Notes under the pieces: model-generated
What the model saw: the letters and a program-made list of their open reading frames with translations, nothing else
Database searches by the model: none
Told to the model about the DNA's origin: nothing
Program-made: the position numbers and the translations under genes
In this document: positions 37,681 through 57,767 of the stretch, in pieces
Layout: the number at the start of each line of letters is the position of its first letter
Numbering within the stretch: the stretch's first letter is position 1
Source: Cacajao melanocephalus
Lineage: Eukaryota; Chordata; Mammalia; Primates; Pitheciidae
NCBI GenBank assembly: GCA_963573385.1
Contig: CAUYLG010009025.1
Coordinates: 1 to 64,000 of the forward strand
DNA length: 64,000 bases
Direction: 5' to 3'

Positions 37681-39819
37681 TAATATGATGCCTGTGTGGC
37701 TTTGTTCTTTTTATTTAGGATTTCTTTGGCTATTTGGGGCTCTTTTTTGTTCCATATAAATTTTAAAATAGTTTTTTCTAATTCTGTGAAAAATGACATT
37801 GGTAATTTGATAGGAATTGCATTGAATCTGTAGATTGCTTTGGACAGTATGGACATTTTAATGATATTGATTCTTCTAATCCATAAGCATGAAATATTTT
37901 TTCCATTTGTGTCATCTATAATTTCTTTAAGCAGTGTTTTTTAGTTATTGTAGAGATCTTTCCTCTCCTTAGATGTATTACTAAGTATTTTTGTGTGGGG
38001 TGTGTGTGTAGCTATTGTAAATAGAATTGCATTCTTGATCTGATTATCAACAAGAATGTTATTGGTGTATAGAAATGCCACTGATTTTTGTGCATTGATT
38101 TTTTTTTATATTCTGAAAGTTTACTGAAGTCATTTATCAGGTCTACGTGTCTTTTCATGGAATCATTGGAATTTTCTTTGTATAGAATCACATCATCAAC
38201 AAAGAGAGATAATTTGACTTCCTCTTTTCCTGTTTGAATGCCTTTTATATCTTTCTCTTGCCTGATTGCTCTGGCCAGGACATCCAGTACTATGTTAAAT
38301 AGGAGGAGTGAGAAGGAACATCCTTATCTTGTTCCAGTTCTTAGAGGGGATGTGTCCAACTTTTGCCCACTTGGTATGATGTCTCAGTCTCATCCAGGCT
38401 GGCGTGCAGTGGCAGATCCTGGCTCACTGCAAACTCTGCCTACTAGGCTCAAGCGATCTTCCCACCTCACCCTTCTGAGTAGCTGGACTACAAGCACATG
38501 CCACCATGCCCAGTTAATTTTTTGTATTTTTAGTAGGGATGGGGTTTCACCATATTGCCCAGGCTGGTCTTAAACTCTCGGACTCAAGCAATCCACTGAC
38601 CTCAGCCTCCCAACGTGCTGGGATTACAGGTGTGATCCACTGCACTTGACCTGAATTGCATGTGTTGAAACAACCTTGCAGCCCAAAGATAAAGCCCACT
38701 TGATTATAGTGAATTTTCTTTTTGATGTGCTGCTGGATTCAATCTGCTAGTATTTTGTTGGGGATTTTCTATGTTTACCAGGAATAGTGCCTGTAGTTTT
38801 CTTTTTTGCTGTGTATTTGCCAGATTTTGGTATCAGGACGACACTGGTTTAAAAAAAATGATACTTGTTTCACAGAATGAGTTAGGGAGGAATCCCTCCT
38901 TTTTTCTTATAGTTTCAGTAGGATTGGTACCAGCTCTTTGTATATCTAGTAGAGTTCAGGCATGATTTCATCTGGTCCAGGGCTGTTTTGGGTTGGTAGG
39001 TTTTGTTACTGACTCAATTTTGTAATTCATTATTAGTCTGTTCAGTGTTTCAATTTCTTCCGGGTTCAATCTAGGAAGGCTATGTGCTTCCAGAGAATTA
39101 TCCATTTCCTCTAGATTTTCTGGTTTGTGCACATAGAGATGTACATAATAGTCTCTGAGAATCTTCCTGTGGGATTGGTTATAATATCTATCACCTTTGT
39201 CATTTCTGACTGTGCTTATTTGTATCTTCTCTTTTTTTTTCCCTTTGATAATCTAGCTAGTGGTCTATCAATCTCATTTATCCTTTCAAAAAAACCAACT
39301 TTTCATTCTGTTAATCTTTGGTTTTTCAGGGTCTCAATCTCACTTAGTTCTGCTCTGATTTTAGTTATTATTTTTCTTCTGCTAGCTTTGGGTTTAGTTT
39401 GTTCTTGTTTTTCTAGTTCCTTTAGGTGTGACATTAGGTTTTTAATTTGAGATCTATCATCTTGATGTAGGTTAGTGCTATAAACTTTCCTCTTCACACT
39501 GCTTTTGCTGCATTCCAGAAGTTTATGTGTATTTTCATTTGTTTCAAATAATTTTTTGATTTCTGCCTTAATTTTGTTGTTTACTAAAAAGTCATTCAGG
39601 AGTAAATTGTTCCATTATTATGTATTTGAGTGGTTTTGAGAATTCATCTTGGTACTGATTTCTATTTTTATTCCACTGTGGTCCAAGAAGACGCTTGGTA
39701 TTATTTCGATTTTTTAAAATTTATTGTGATTTGCTTTGTGACTGAGCATGTGGTTAATCTTAAGAGTATGTTCTTTGTGCATATGAGAATGTACATTCTA
39801 TGGTTCTTGGGCACACTAT
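37681..39819 (-). mobile_element. LINE-1 copy B, antisense ORF2
   Basis: Its start repeats the ORF2 region already present in copy A. The minus-strand frame at 37653-37856 contains the ORF2 phrase [20 protein letters not shown]. An Alu at 38382-38653 interrupts it. Frames are broken throughout. Confidence 0.88.
38382..38653 (-). mobile_element. Alu, antisense, without poly-T end
   Basis: 'tctcagtctcatccaggctg' to 'actgcacttgacc'. The tail side is missing or mutated. Confidence 0.9.
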
Positions 39820-40128
39820 TGTTTTTTTTTTTTTTCTTGAGACAGGGTCACACACTGTCACCCAGGCTGGAATGTAGTGGCACAATCAGGGTTCTCTGCA
39901 GCCTCAGCCTCCTGGGCTCAAGTGATCCTCCTGCCTCAGCGCCTACCCCAACCCCTAGTAGCTGGGACTACAGGTGTGTGCTGCCATGCCCAGCTAATTT
40001 TTTATATTTTTAGTAGAGACAGAGTTTCACCATATTGCCCAGGCTGGTCTCAAACTTCTGGGCTCAAGCAATCTGCCCACCTTGGCCTCACAAAGTGCTG
40101 AGATTACAGATGTGAGCCACTGTGCCTG
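39820..40128 (-). mobile_element. Full-length Alu, antisense
   Basis: From a 13-T run to 'ccactgtgcctga', with an extra 'cctaccccaacccc' in the arm. Confidence 0.93.
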
Positions 40129-40165
40129 ATGGGAGCACTATTCTTAGAGCCCAAAAGAAACAACC

Positions 40166-40309
40166 TGGCTGGTCACAGTGTCTTATGCCTATAATCACAG
40201 CACACTGGGAGGCTAAGGTAGGAGAATTGCTTGACCCCAGGCGTTTAAGACCAGCCTGGGCAACACAGGAAGACCCTGTCTCTAAAAAAATAAATAAATA
40301 AAAATAAAC
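40166..40309 (+). mobile_element. Alu monomer (FLAM-like), sense
   Basis: 'ggctggtcacagtgtcttat' to an (AAAT)n tail. Confidence 0.85.
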
Positions 40310-40797
40310 AACCCAAATGCCCACCAACTGATGAAATAAAATGTGCTATACTCATATATGGAAATATTATTTTGGAATTAAAAAATGAAGTGTTAGTAAA
40401 CGAAACACTGGTGAACCTTGAAAATACACTAAGTGGAAGCCAGCCACAAAATTCTACATATTATATGATTTAATTTATATGAATTGTTCAGAATAGGCAA
40501 ATTTGTAGACATAGAATATAGATTAGAGGTTTCTTAAGGCTACAGGGATGCCAGGATAGGAAAGTGATAGCCAAAGGGCACAGGCTTTCATTTTTGAGTT
40601 ATAAACATATTCTAAAATTGACTGTGGTAATTGGAGGGGCTTGTTTTAGGTAGGACAAAAATGTTCTAAAATTAGGTGGCAGTGATGGTTATGCAAACCT
40701 GTGAATATACTTAAAAACATCAAATTGCGTACTTAAAACAGGTGAATTAGCATGTGAGGCATGTGAATTATGTCTCAATGAAAAAATTCTAAAATGA
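40310..40797 (+). mobile_element. LINE-1 3' segment, sense
   Basis: 'caacccaaatgcccaccaac', 'tatgatttaatttatatgaa' and 'gcatgtgaattatgtctcaa' are L1M 3'-end phrases. Confidence 0.8.
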
Positions 40798-40922
40798 TCA
40801 GGCACAGTGGCTCACACCTTTAATCCCAACACTTCAGGAGGTTGAGGCAAGAGAATCGCTGGAGCGGAGGAGTTCAAGAACAGCCTAGGCAATATAGTAA
40901 GATCCTGTCTCTATTTTTTAAA
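40798..40922 (+). mobile_element. Alu monomer (FLAM-like), sense
   Basis: 'gatcaggcacagtggctcac' to 'gatcctgtctctatttttt'. Confidence 0.82.
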
Positions 40923-41700
40923 ATTTCAGAATATTTTCACTATTATTTTTCAAATATTTTTTTCTGTTCCCTGTCTCAAGATTCTAATTATCTTTAAGTT
41001 ATAGCTTAGAATACTGTCTACAGGTCACTGACAGTCTGTTGATTTTTCAGTCTTTCTTCCATTTGCATAGTTCCTTTTGTTCTCTTCAAATTCACGAATC
41101 TTTTTATCAGTATCTAATCTTCTGTTAAGCCTCAGTGAATTATTCATATAAAAGATTGTATTTTAAATTCTGGAACTTTCGCTTGGTTCTTTTTTTAATA
41201 TCTTCAATTTCTCTTATTCTATTCATATTTTTCTTTAAATATCTGACCACATATGTATGAACTTTTAAAATCCTTGTCTGCTAATTCCGTCATCTTTGTC
41301 ACTTCTGGTTGGTTTCTCTCTTAAATTAAATTAAATTTTTTAAAATGTTTAAAATAGAGACAGGGTTTTACCATGTTGCCCAGGCTGGTCTCAAACTCCT
41401 GGGCTCAAGTGGTCCACCTACCTCAGCCTCCCAAAGTGCTGGGATTACAGGCATGAGTCACCACCTAGCCTCTGGGCTGGTTTCTATTTACTGATTTTTC
41501 TTCTGTCTAAGGTTCATATTTTTTGCTTTTATGTTTAGTCATTTTTTTACTGGATTAACACTGCAAATTCTACATTGAGGAGTGTTGAATTCTGTTATTT
41601 TTGTCAATGGATCTAAGACTTTATTCTGTGAGGCTGTTGGGTTACTTCTGGATCATTATGAGGCTTTCAAAGTGAAAAAGTTTTAAAATCATAAAGGAAA
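40923..41700 (-). mobile_element. LINE-derived sequence, antisense, with an Alu arm inside
   Basis: 'aaaatccttgtctgctaatt' and 'ctggatcattatgaggc' resemble reverse-complement old L1. The Alu arm is at 41345-41470. The subfamily is uncertain. Confidence 0.5.
41345..41470 (-). mobile_element. Alu left arm, antisense
   Basis: 'tagagacagggttttaccat' to 'gagtcaccacctagcc'. Confidence 0.88.
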
Positions 41701-41709
41701 ACTTTCTCG

Positions 41710-41860
41710 GCTGGGCGTGGCTCACACCTGTAATCCCAGCACTTTGGAAGGCTAAGACAAGAGGATTGTTTGAGCTCAGGAGCTGGAAACTAGTCTGAGC
41801 AACACAGCAAGATCACATCTGTATTTCTAGTTTAAAAATAAAAATAAAAAAGTAAAAAAT
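41710..41860 (+). mobile_element. Alu monomer (FLAM-like), sense
   Basis: 'ggctgggcgtggctcacacc' to 'cacatctgtatttctag' and an A-rich end. Confidence 0.85.
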
Positions 41861-41869
41861 GCTTTAAAA

Positions 41870-42472
41870 AATTATTTAAATTGTTTCCCTCTCACACTGT
41901 ACTTCTGATATCAAATGTGTGTGTTGAGGGAGGAAGGGTTCCCACAATAACCAGCTGAGTGTTCTAACATTCCATTCATTTCTATTAATAACACTATCTA
42001 CCTGGAGTAAGTGTCAGATCCCACAAGTTAAGTATTCAGTTCCACAAGACTGTTCCCACTTATACCAGTTACAGGTCCTGGACCACCCATACTTTTGACC
42101 AATCAGATATAAATCAGGGGTTCCCATAACCCTCTTCTCAAGTTCAATAATTTGGTAGAATGGTTCACAAACTCAAGGATATACTTTACTTCAAATTTTC
42201 TGGTTTATTATAAAGTATACAACTCAGGATCAGCCAGATGGAAGAGATGCATAAGGCAAAGTATACCTAGCTCCTGGGATTTCAGCAATACTCAAACTCC
42301 TGTGCAGATTTCTGGAGTTCTTTCTCTGCATAGCTCCCTCCTCTATAGCTGTCTGCCCTGCAAATTCCAAATCACCTTCTTAAACTCCAATCCGCTTCTT
42401 CAACTCAGTGAGATGACTGTACTCTGCTTGGGATCCCCCTCTCTGTACCTTAGTCTAAAAAGTGCCCCCTTG
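41870..42472 (-). mobile_element. Probable ERVL/ERV3-type LTR, antisense
   Basis: 'ggtagaatggttcacaaact' and 'tctggtttattataaagtat' are phrases of a mammalian LTR whose exact family I cannot fix. Two Alus follow directly. Confidence 0.4.
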
Positions 42473-42594
42473 GCCAGGCTCAGTTGCTCACACCTGTAAT
42501 CCTAGGACTTTGGGAGGCCAAAGCAGATCACTTGAAGTTAGGAATTTGAGACTAGCTGGGGCAACACAGCAAGACTCTGTCTCTACAAAAATTA
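42473..42594 (+). mobile_element. Alu monomer, sense
   Basis: 'tggccaggctcagttgctca' to 'ctgtctctacaaaaatta'. Confidence 0.88.
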
Positions 42595-42617
42595 GGCCAT
42601 ATCAGAAACCAACCCTG

Positions 42618-42912
42618 GCCGGGCACAGAGGCTCATGCCTATAATCCCAGCACTTTGGAAGGCCAAGGCAGGAGGAATGCTTGATCTTAGGAGCTCAAGG
42701 CCAGCCTAGGCAACATAGCAAGACCTCCCTTCTATTAAAAATCAAAAAAATTAGCTGGGTGGTTGCACACACCTGTAGTCCTGACTACTTGGGAGGCTAA
42801 GGCAAGAGGATCACTTGAGCCTAGGAGACCAAGCCTACAGTGAGCTATGATCACACCACTGCACTCCAGCCTGGGCAACAGAGAAAGACTTTGTCACAAA
42901 AATTTTTAAAAA
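42618..42912 (+). mobile_element. Full-length Alu, sense
   Basis: 'ggccgggcacagaggctcat' to 'cacaaaaatttttaaaaatt'. Confidence 0.94.
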
Positions 42913-42934
42913 TTAAAAAGAAACCAACCCTGGC

Positions 42935-43046
42935 AACACCTTGATCTTGGACTTCGGACTGTCAGAACTGTGAGAAAATAAGTTTCTGTTGTTTAAGCCA
43001 CCCAATCAGTGGTATTTTGTTATGACAGCCCTAGCTAACTGATACA
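42935..43046 (+). mobile_element. MLT1 LTR 3' end, sense
   Basis: 'aacaccttgatcttggactt', 'aataagtttctgttgtttaa' and 'gccctagctaactgataca'. The left part of the LTR is missing. Confidence 0.82.
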
Positions 43047-46405
<3,359 letters not shown>

Positions 46406-48345
46406 GGGTGTGCTGTTTTTAAACTTACATGAGGTAACCACCTTGCCTAGGACACACAGCTGGTAATCTCTGTATATGTTCGCGATTCTTCTAATCATGT
46501 AATCAGTGAACAGGATAAGTGGTCTGAAGAACTGTAATTTATAAACCTGCTTTTGGAGAAGGATCTCTCCAAGTGGGGAAACAGGCCCAGTCAATCTGAA
46601 GCCTGAATTTAGTTCCTAGAATAAGAAATTATTATGTAAACTTGCCTTCTGGTGTTTCTTGCACATACATACACCTGCCTTTTTTAGTTTATTTGAAAAA
46701 TTTCAGCCCATCTTAGCTAAAGTAAGCATAATGTGAAGTGAAATTGAGATTAAATTTGTAAGATTCCTTTGTTACTGTCTTCTCTCTTCCCACCTAGAGA
46801 AATTTCTGACAAAGTCCTCTGCTGTTATTCTACTTTCCCCAAGCCCCACCAAGGGTGTAGGGTTTGTTTGTTTTGTTTTGTTGCCATAAGTTATATAACC
46901 AGGGTAAGATACTTAACCAAGAGAGGCCCTTTTTTAATTTGAAAATTGAAGTAATGAAGTAGATCTCAACACCAAATTTCTATACATCTGTATAAAACAC
47001 AATTTTACTGGAAGAATCACATTTATGTGTCACCTGTTACTTACCTACATTATATATTTTAGTATCTTAAAAAGTAATTTTACTCCTAGATTTTATGAGC
47101 TGTTAAAAGATAAAATTTAGCAGTATTTTCTAATACAGTTTTAAAAACGCTAATACACTTTTCAAAAAGCTTAGGAGAAAATGTCAACAGCACACTCTTT
47201 TTCAAACAGATCTGCTCTTAGCAACTCAAGAGTAATAAAGGAGCTGTAATTGTTTTTTTCCTCTTGTAAGAGTTGCTAGTACACAGAGCACAGTATGGCC
47301 AGTGGCCCAAGGGAGTGTTGCCAGCAACCTCCCTAGGCCCTAATATTTTTCTTTCTTAACTAAGCAATCAAGTGCTGACACCATCCATTCTAGACAACTC
47401 TCAGGTTAAATAGCTAAGTACTTGATCTGAGCAGCCTATAACCACAAAGCAATAGTCTTGTCTTAAACAATTGTAATCCTGAATGAGGAGGAGGTTGGGC
47501 AGAAGGGGTCAATAAAGGAAAATGAGGTTAACAGATGACAAAATGATCAGAGGAAGTAGGTATCAAGTGAGAAAGTTCCAAGATAGGAAATGTTACAAAA
47601 GTTGGACCAGAGTACTTTTCTGGGACTTTAATCTATGCTCCTTTTCCTCCCCTCCCCTCCTCATTATCCCCTCTTCTCAATGCCCCCCCTCCCCCTCCAA
47701 TTCTCTATACTAATTATGGTGAGGTTCATGGAGAAAATGAGACCAGTTTAGAGATTTGTGATACTCTCATTTGAATCCCTAAAGCCAATTCTACATTGGA
47801 CTTTCTCAGTTACATGAACTAATTAATCCTTCTAGGGGGGTTAGTGGGGATAACATAGTAGACTGGGTTTCCCTGGCAATTTAAACAGTTGTGTTATGGT
47901 TAATTACTCTAATAAAGCTAAATATGTAAATTTTTCTCTACTCAGAATTACAAGAACTTAAATAGACGTTTAATGTGAAAATCAAAAGCAGTTGTCACTT
48001 TAAGAACAATGTAGGCATGTATTGCCTGGTTTGCTCTGGGAAAATCTGGCAATTCAAACCAGTTATTTTATATTATACTCAAAGATTTAATATTTCCTTT
48101 TAAGAGAAATTCATGCAAAAGGTTGTGAAGTAATAACAAGAAAGGATATGGTGCATTTAAGACTGGGATACTTATGTCAGTGTTTTCTTAGAAACATAAT
48201 CTCCCTCTCATATCATTCTTTTTATCTCCTGAGTTCCCATTTTACTGAATTCATGTTATTAAGTCCTTCTATACATCTGGTGCATCTATGATGAGTTTTG
48301 AATCTTCTGCATTCTGCTCTATGGCATGGTGCTACTTAGCGTAGA
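46406..48345. other. Intergenic, nothing recognised
   Basis: AT-rich, repeat-poor 1.9 kb. A C/T-rich patch is at 47640-47700. No splice-flanked reading frame is seen. Confidence 0.5.
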
Positions 48346-48698
48346 CCAGCGGACCCCAGTCTTTTCTGGTACCAGGGACTGTTTTTGTGGAAGACAATTT
48401 TTCCATCAACAGACAGGGGGTTGAGGGGATGGTTTCAGGCTGAAATGAAACTGTTTCACCTCAGATCATCAGGCATTAGGATTATCGTCAGGAGCGCACA
48501 ACCCAGATCCCTCGCAGGCGCAGTTCACAATAGGATTCGGGCTCCTGTAAGAATCTAATGCCACCTCTGATCTGACTGGAGGAGGAGCTCAGGAGGTAAT
48601 GCTTGCTAGCCTGCCACTCACCTCCTGGTGTGCAGCAGGGTTCCTAACAGGCCACAGACCACTACCAGTCCATGACCCAAAAATTAGGGATTCGTGTA
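48346..48698. mobile_element. hAT-type non-autonomous DNA transposon
   Basis: The left end 'agcggaccccagtcttttc' and right end 'accagtccatgacccaaaa' are imperfect terminal inverted repeats. Internal 'agatccctcgcaggcgcagt' and 'gtaagaatctaatgccacc' are typical of a MER-class hAT element. The family name is uncertain. Confidence 0.7.
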
Positions 48699-48990
48699 GA
48701 CCACAGACAGCATTATTTTGAAGCTTGTTTGAAATGGAAATTACCAGGCACCATTTCAGATCAACCAAATCAGAACTTTTAGGAATGGGATCCAGTTATT
48801 CTTAAGCACATGAAAAATTTAAAACCACCACTGTTTGTCTGCATGCTTTGTTTCTTTTTTATTTTGCTCATGCTTAACACAGGCAACAGAAGACAGTCTA
48901 TTAGTTTTGATATAGATTGGATGACTTTACAGCTTTCTACTGTATCTGACACCAGTTTATATTTTTCTTCAGGACACAGTTTGGAGCTGG

Positions 48991-49275
48991 GCCTCTTTTT
49001 TTTTTTTTTTTTTTTTTTGAGACAGGGTCTTGCTCTGTCAGCTGCAGTGGTGCAATCTTGACTCACTGCAGCCTCAACGTCCTGGGCTTAAGCGATATTC
49101 TCATCTCAGCCTCCCAAGTAGCTGAGCCTACAGGTGCATGCCACCATGCCTGGCTAATTTTTTATTTTTCTTTAAGAGATAGAATTTCACCATGTTGCCC
49201 AGGCTGGTCTTGAACTCCTGGGCTCAAGCAATCCACCCAACGTGGCCTCCCAGCCATGAGCCACTGCACCTGGCC
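48991..49275 (-). mobile_element. Alu, antisense, with long poly-T
   Basis: A 22-T run, then 'gagacagggtcttgctctgt', with a small deletion in the first arm, ending 'ccactgcacctggcc'. Confidence 0.94.
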
Positions 49276-49812
49276 TATGGATCTATTTGTTTCTATTTGC
49301 TTCTCTGAAGCCTAAGGAAAAAGGAGCCAGCTAACTTAAAAAAATATGTATCTGATCTTTGCTCTTTCTTCTGAGATTGTTAAATTGTCTATACTAGTTA
49401 ATATACTAGAGAACACTCATTCTGTTTCTTCCAGATTTAAAGATGTTAGTGTGAATGTTTCAGGAATTCTGCAGGTTGGGGATAAAGATGGACAGTGATA
49501 TAAACTGTTCCACTTTGCTCCACTCCAGCACAGAATACATCAGTTGACAGAGCTGTTGACAGTTCAGCAGCACTGAAGCACAAGTACTCCGTAAGGCTTG
49601 AGAAGTGGTGTAAGGTCCAAGAATGTGGTAAGACTTGCGTGCCAGACTTGACAGTGGGTGGTGAACACCGGTCGGGTTAAGAAGCCATTAGAAAGTAATG
49701 ACAATCACTTTTATAATGCAAAATTTTGTTAAGTATGGTTACCATATAAAGTGCTCTAATGTAGATTTAATTGCACAGAGTAGGAGCTCCTTTCAAATCA
49801 GCTTAATAAAAG

Positions 49813-49818
49813 TTTATT
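49813..49818 (-). terminator. SELENOT: Candidate distal SELENOT poly(A) signal (AATAAA on the minus strand)
   Basis: TTTATT on the + strand. It would give a last exon of about 2.8 kb. Other minus-strand AATAAA hexamers at 51872-51877 and 50205-50210 are alternatives, though both are followed by A-runs. Transcript data are required to choose. Confidence 0.35.
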
Positions 49819-51204
49819 TTCACAATGCTACAGAGGTAAGTCCCCGAGCTTTACAATCCTCTTTTGTTTCTTTCAAAAAGATTTAAAAAAAAAAAAAGTC
49901 TTTGGAATACCATACCAAGTTTAAAATCCTGTAAACTATTTTTGAAATCTAAATTAAATTCTGACAATGATAAAATGTTTGCCAGCCAATCAAAGTCCCA
50001 AACTAATTAACATTCAAAGTAAGAAAGAATCATCATTGGGATCTCATTATATTTTTATAGCTGTAAAGGCTGATTGGCTCCTGTCATTAATAGTGTTAGT
50101 GCCATAAGCAAATTATGCCACTTATATTCTAGAAAAAGATATAAGCATATTTGTCTTGCACATCTTACACACTGAAATAAAAAGCCATGTTTTACCAACT
50201 TTTTTTTATTAATGTACCAAATAATTTCTTCCACAATGGCAACTGTGGTTAAAAAAAAAACCCATAGCATTAGCCAACCTGCTGGCATGTTCTATGGTCT
50301 TCCAATTAATAATAGTGCACAGACATTTATAAACTACACAGCCACAGTAATTTACGAGTAATAAATTTTGAAACGTTGGGAATATAACAAAACTACATTC
50401 TAAATAGTTTACTTTCCCTTTTTCCTTATATTATTTTTATATTCATTCCCACTCATTTTTTCACTAGACTCTATTAAATAAATTCAAGATTTAAATATGG
50501 CTAAGCATAAGACAAAAGAGATGAGTGTCAACAAAACAGCTGAATTTTATCAGTGTCTAAGCCACTTAAAGCTATTCTCCAAAAGATAACTTACTCAACC
50601 CAAGGCAAACATAGAGAAAGCTGGATTTGAATCTTTATATTTTCAACTGTCAGGTCCACAGGAAAATCCAAGGCCCAAGTTTTGAATGTCCACATGTCAT
50701 GAAGTTAACTGTGGCAATAGTGGAATGTCCATTACTGAAGATGAACCCCTAGACACACTTAGCAAGACATTCAACTTGCAGAAGGTAGGGAGTTGGGAGT
50801 GGTACACAATCAGATAACAAGGTTTTTAAGCTCCAGTCAAAGATAAAACAATATTATGCCTGAATAACAATCTCTAAGGAACTTGAATAACAATCTCTAA
50901 GGATTCTTGTCACTATATGAAGAACTTAGGTTAATGGTTCCACACTCTTAATTAAAAGGAGGGCCATTTAATTTTTTGCAGTGAATTATTAGACTAACTT
51001 CCTAGCATCTGGAGATTACACTATATTCCACCTTGAAGCTGTAACAATCAAGACCATTACCTGACATGCATTCAACAAATATTCAAACAAAGTATAAGGT
51101 TAATTGTTATAGAAAGTTAGGTTTTCTAACACCTAAGTGTTAGGTGGACTCAATGTTGAATCTTTTTGAGTGCCAACATGACACTAAGGAAATGCTCTTT
51201 GGAA

Positions 51205-51335
51205 CATTTCAGATTTCAGACTTGGGATGCTCAACTGTTAAGTATAATGCAAATATTCCAAACTTAAAAAAAAAAAAAACATGAAATCTGAAACCTTTCT
51301 TGTCCCAAGCATTTTTGGAAAAGGGATACTCAACC
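51205..51335. mobile_element. Tigger-like DNA transposon remnant
   Basis: 'gggatgctcaactgttaagt', 'tataatgcaaatattccaaa' and 'gggatactcaacctgtacc' form imperfect inverted ends of a pogo-type element I recall as common. Confidence 0.5.
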
Positions 51336-52479
51336 TGTACCTCATAATTTTTCCCTAAATCACTTTTGGCTCTACCACTTCTATTTGTATATGGAAGCTG
51401 AAGTATGTTATGATTTCTGTTACAAGACTATTTTTCTACATTCTGGCTCTATTTCTGCTAAATTATTCTTACAGTCTTTATCAATTTAAGTTTTTTCTTA
51501 AAAAAACTACCTTTTTAGAACTCTGAAATGGCATTTAAAAATTAAATTTAAAAAACTTTAAGTTTTGTTCATCATATACAATAAAATTCTGATATATGAT
51601 GTTAGACAAATTATTAGTCAGGTAGTTTCTGTTCACCTAATATCAATGCTGTAAAGAGGTTCAAGTGAACGTTCTTCCGAAGGATGAGTTTCAATGATCC
51701 TAAAAATGGTAAATGAGCCTATTATTTATATGTGAATCTAAAGTGAATCTTATAAAATTATCCATAAATCAAAAACAAAAGTTTCAGCAGACAATTGTTA
51801 AATATAATGTTAACAGGTACATTGAGCAATAAATTGAAACTTTTAAATTTAACTCGTATCTGCTTAGTTTTTTTATTTAGTTAAGTATAAAGGCCCAGTT
51901 AATCAACTCATTAGATTGGTCAAGGCATGACACTTGAACTACACAAGAGGATTTAAAAAGCAGTTGGATTTTTTAGTAGTTCTCTGGTAATCACACACAC
52001 ATACACACATACACAAAAATTTGTAGAGTACTCTGAATATAGGATTTCCCCATAATCTTGCATAATGTACTGTTCACAATCTGTTTTTTGTAAACTATAT
52101 AAACTGGACATGGCCAAATTAGAGATGTCTGATAAACTCTTATAAAGTATTTGGGAACTTCAGCTGGATTCCCAAAGGATCAATTTTAAACTATAAAAAA
52201 CAAATATTCATATAAAAGCACAACAGATTTAACAGACATCTTTGGGAAAAAAAAATCAAATCGTAACTCAATTTTCTACTTTTTCAAATACAACTAAGAA
52301 AAAAATTTGTAAGAAGTAGTATCTACCTGAACAAAAACACATTAACTGGGTGAATTTGGGGGGGAAAAAAAGCTATACAGCATTATTGCACTCCACCAAT
52401 GTGCAGAATTCCAAAATATGCCAGCACTGAAAAACTATCTTGCATTGAGGTTTTCCAAGAGGTACAACGAGCCTGCCAA

Positions 52480-52540
52480 GAAAGCATCTGGTCTGTACTA
52501 ACAGCTTGCTGTCTTCAGTACAGACCTTCATAATGTCAGT
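52480..52540 (-). promoter_or_regulatory. SELENOT: SECIS element of SELENOT (type II form)
   Basis: This RNA stem-loop recruits SBP2 and EEFSEC so that the in-frame UGA is read as selenocysteine. On the minus strand the order is ATGA (52531-52528), a long helix GGTCTGTACT, unpaired AA (52515-52514), a short extra stem ACAGC-AA-GCTGT, the returning helix AGTACAGACC, and GA (52488-52487). The AUGA/GA pair forms the non-Watson-Crick quartet. The helix is ten perfect base pairs. The extra apical mini-stem makes it form II. Confidence 0.93.
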
Positions 52541-52570
52541 CACGCTGCTCTTGCAAAAATCCCTTAATGC

Positions 52571-53091
52571 CTGAAAGATATACAGAAAAAAAAGAGTATT
52601 TTATTTCAAAAATCACTCATAAAAACCCTTCAGAAAGTTAATTCATCGATCAGAAAGGAACTGAGAACAACTCTGCCAAGCAAAAGTTAACTAATACCTC
52701 TCTGTGTTCACACATTTGCCTATAAAATTTTTATCATGAGTGTGTTCAAAGAATTTGCATACTCTCAGGAACTCATTATTTGAAGGTAAGGATAGGATAA
52801 GTATACACACTTCTAGCATAATAGATCAACTCTGGCCATTAGGAATTTAGAGTAAAGAAAATAAGGTTACAAATCCAATTATTAAGCCTTGAAGGTAAAA
52901 CTACTAACAACTTGACTTTATTTTGGCAGGTCCAAACTCTCTTCATACACTTCAACATTTTAATGAAGAACACATCCCTCTGTTTAATCTTAAATTGGAA
53001 ACTCAAGTGATAATATACGTAATATTTACTAACTTGCTGATTTGTAAGGATTAACAGAAACCTATACATAGCTATATTTTAAACAACTTAC
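52571..53091 (-). other. SELENOT: Intron within the SELENOT 3'UTR
   Basis: The donor on the minus strand is TTTT|GTAAGT at 53092/53091 and the acceptor ...TTTCAG ends at 52571, a 521-base intron. The stop codon is 29 bases upstream of the donor, close enough to escape junction-triggered decay by the usual 50-55 nt rule. Confidence 0.75.
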
Positions 53092-53120
53092 AAAAGAGTT
53101 TTCAGTGCTGATAGGTGGTG

Positions 53121-57767
<4,647 letters not shown>

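Larger units (their letters stand above)
49800..52570 (-). other. SELENOT: SELENOT last exon: 3'UTR containing the SECIS (end inferred)
   Basis: The acceptor on the minus strand is 'tctgtatatctttcag', with the exon beginning at 52570 (GCATTAAGGG). The SECIS is about 40 bases into it. The sequence is AT-rich and almost free of Alu/L1 back to about 49276, as expected for a long 3'UTR. A small Tigger-like piece is at about 51205-51335. The distal end is inferred only. Confidence 0.6.

Noticed and set aside
37653..37856. 67-codon minus-strand frame with reverse-transcriptase-like wording
   Set aside because: It is a broken piece of LINE-1 ORF2 in copy B with stops either side, recorded as a mobile element only.
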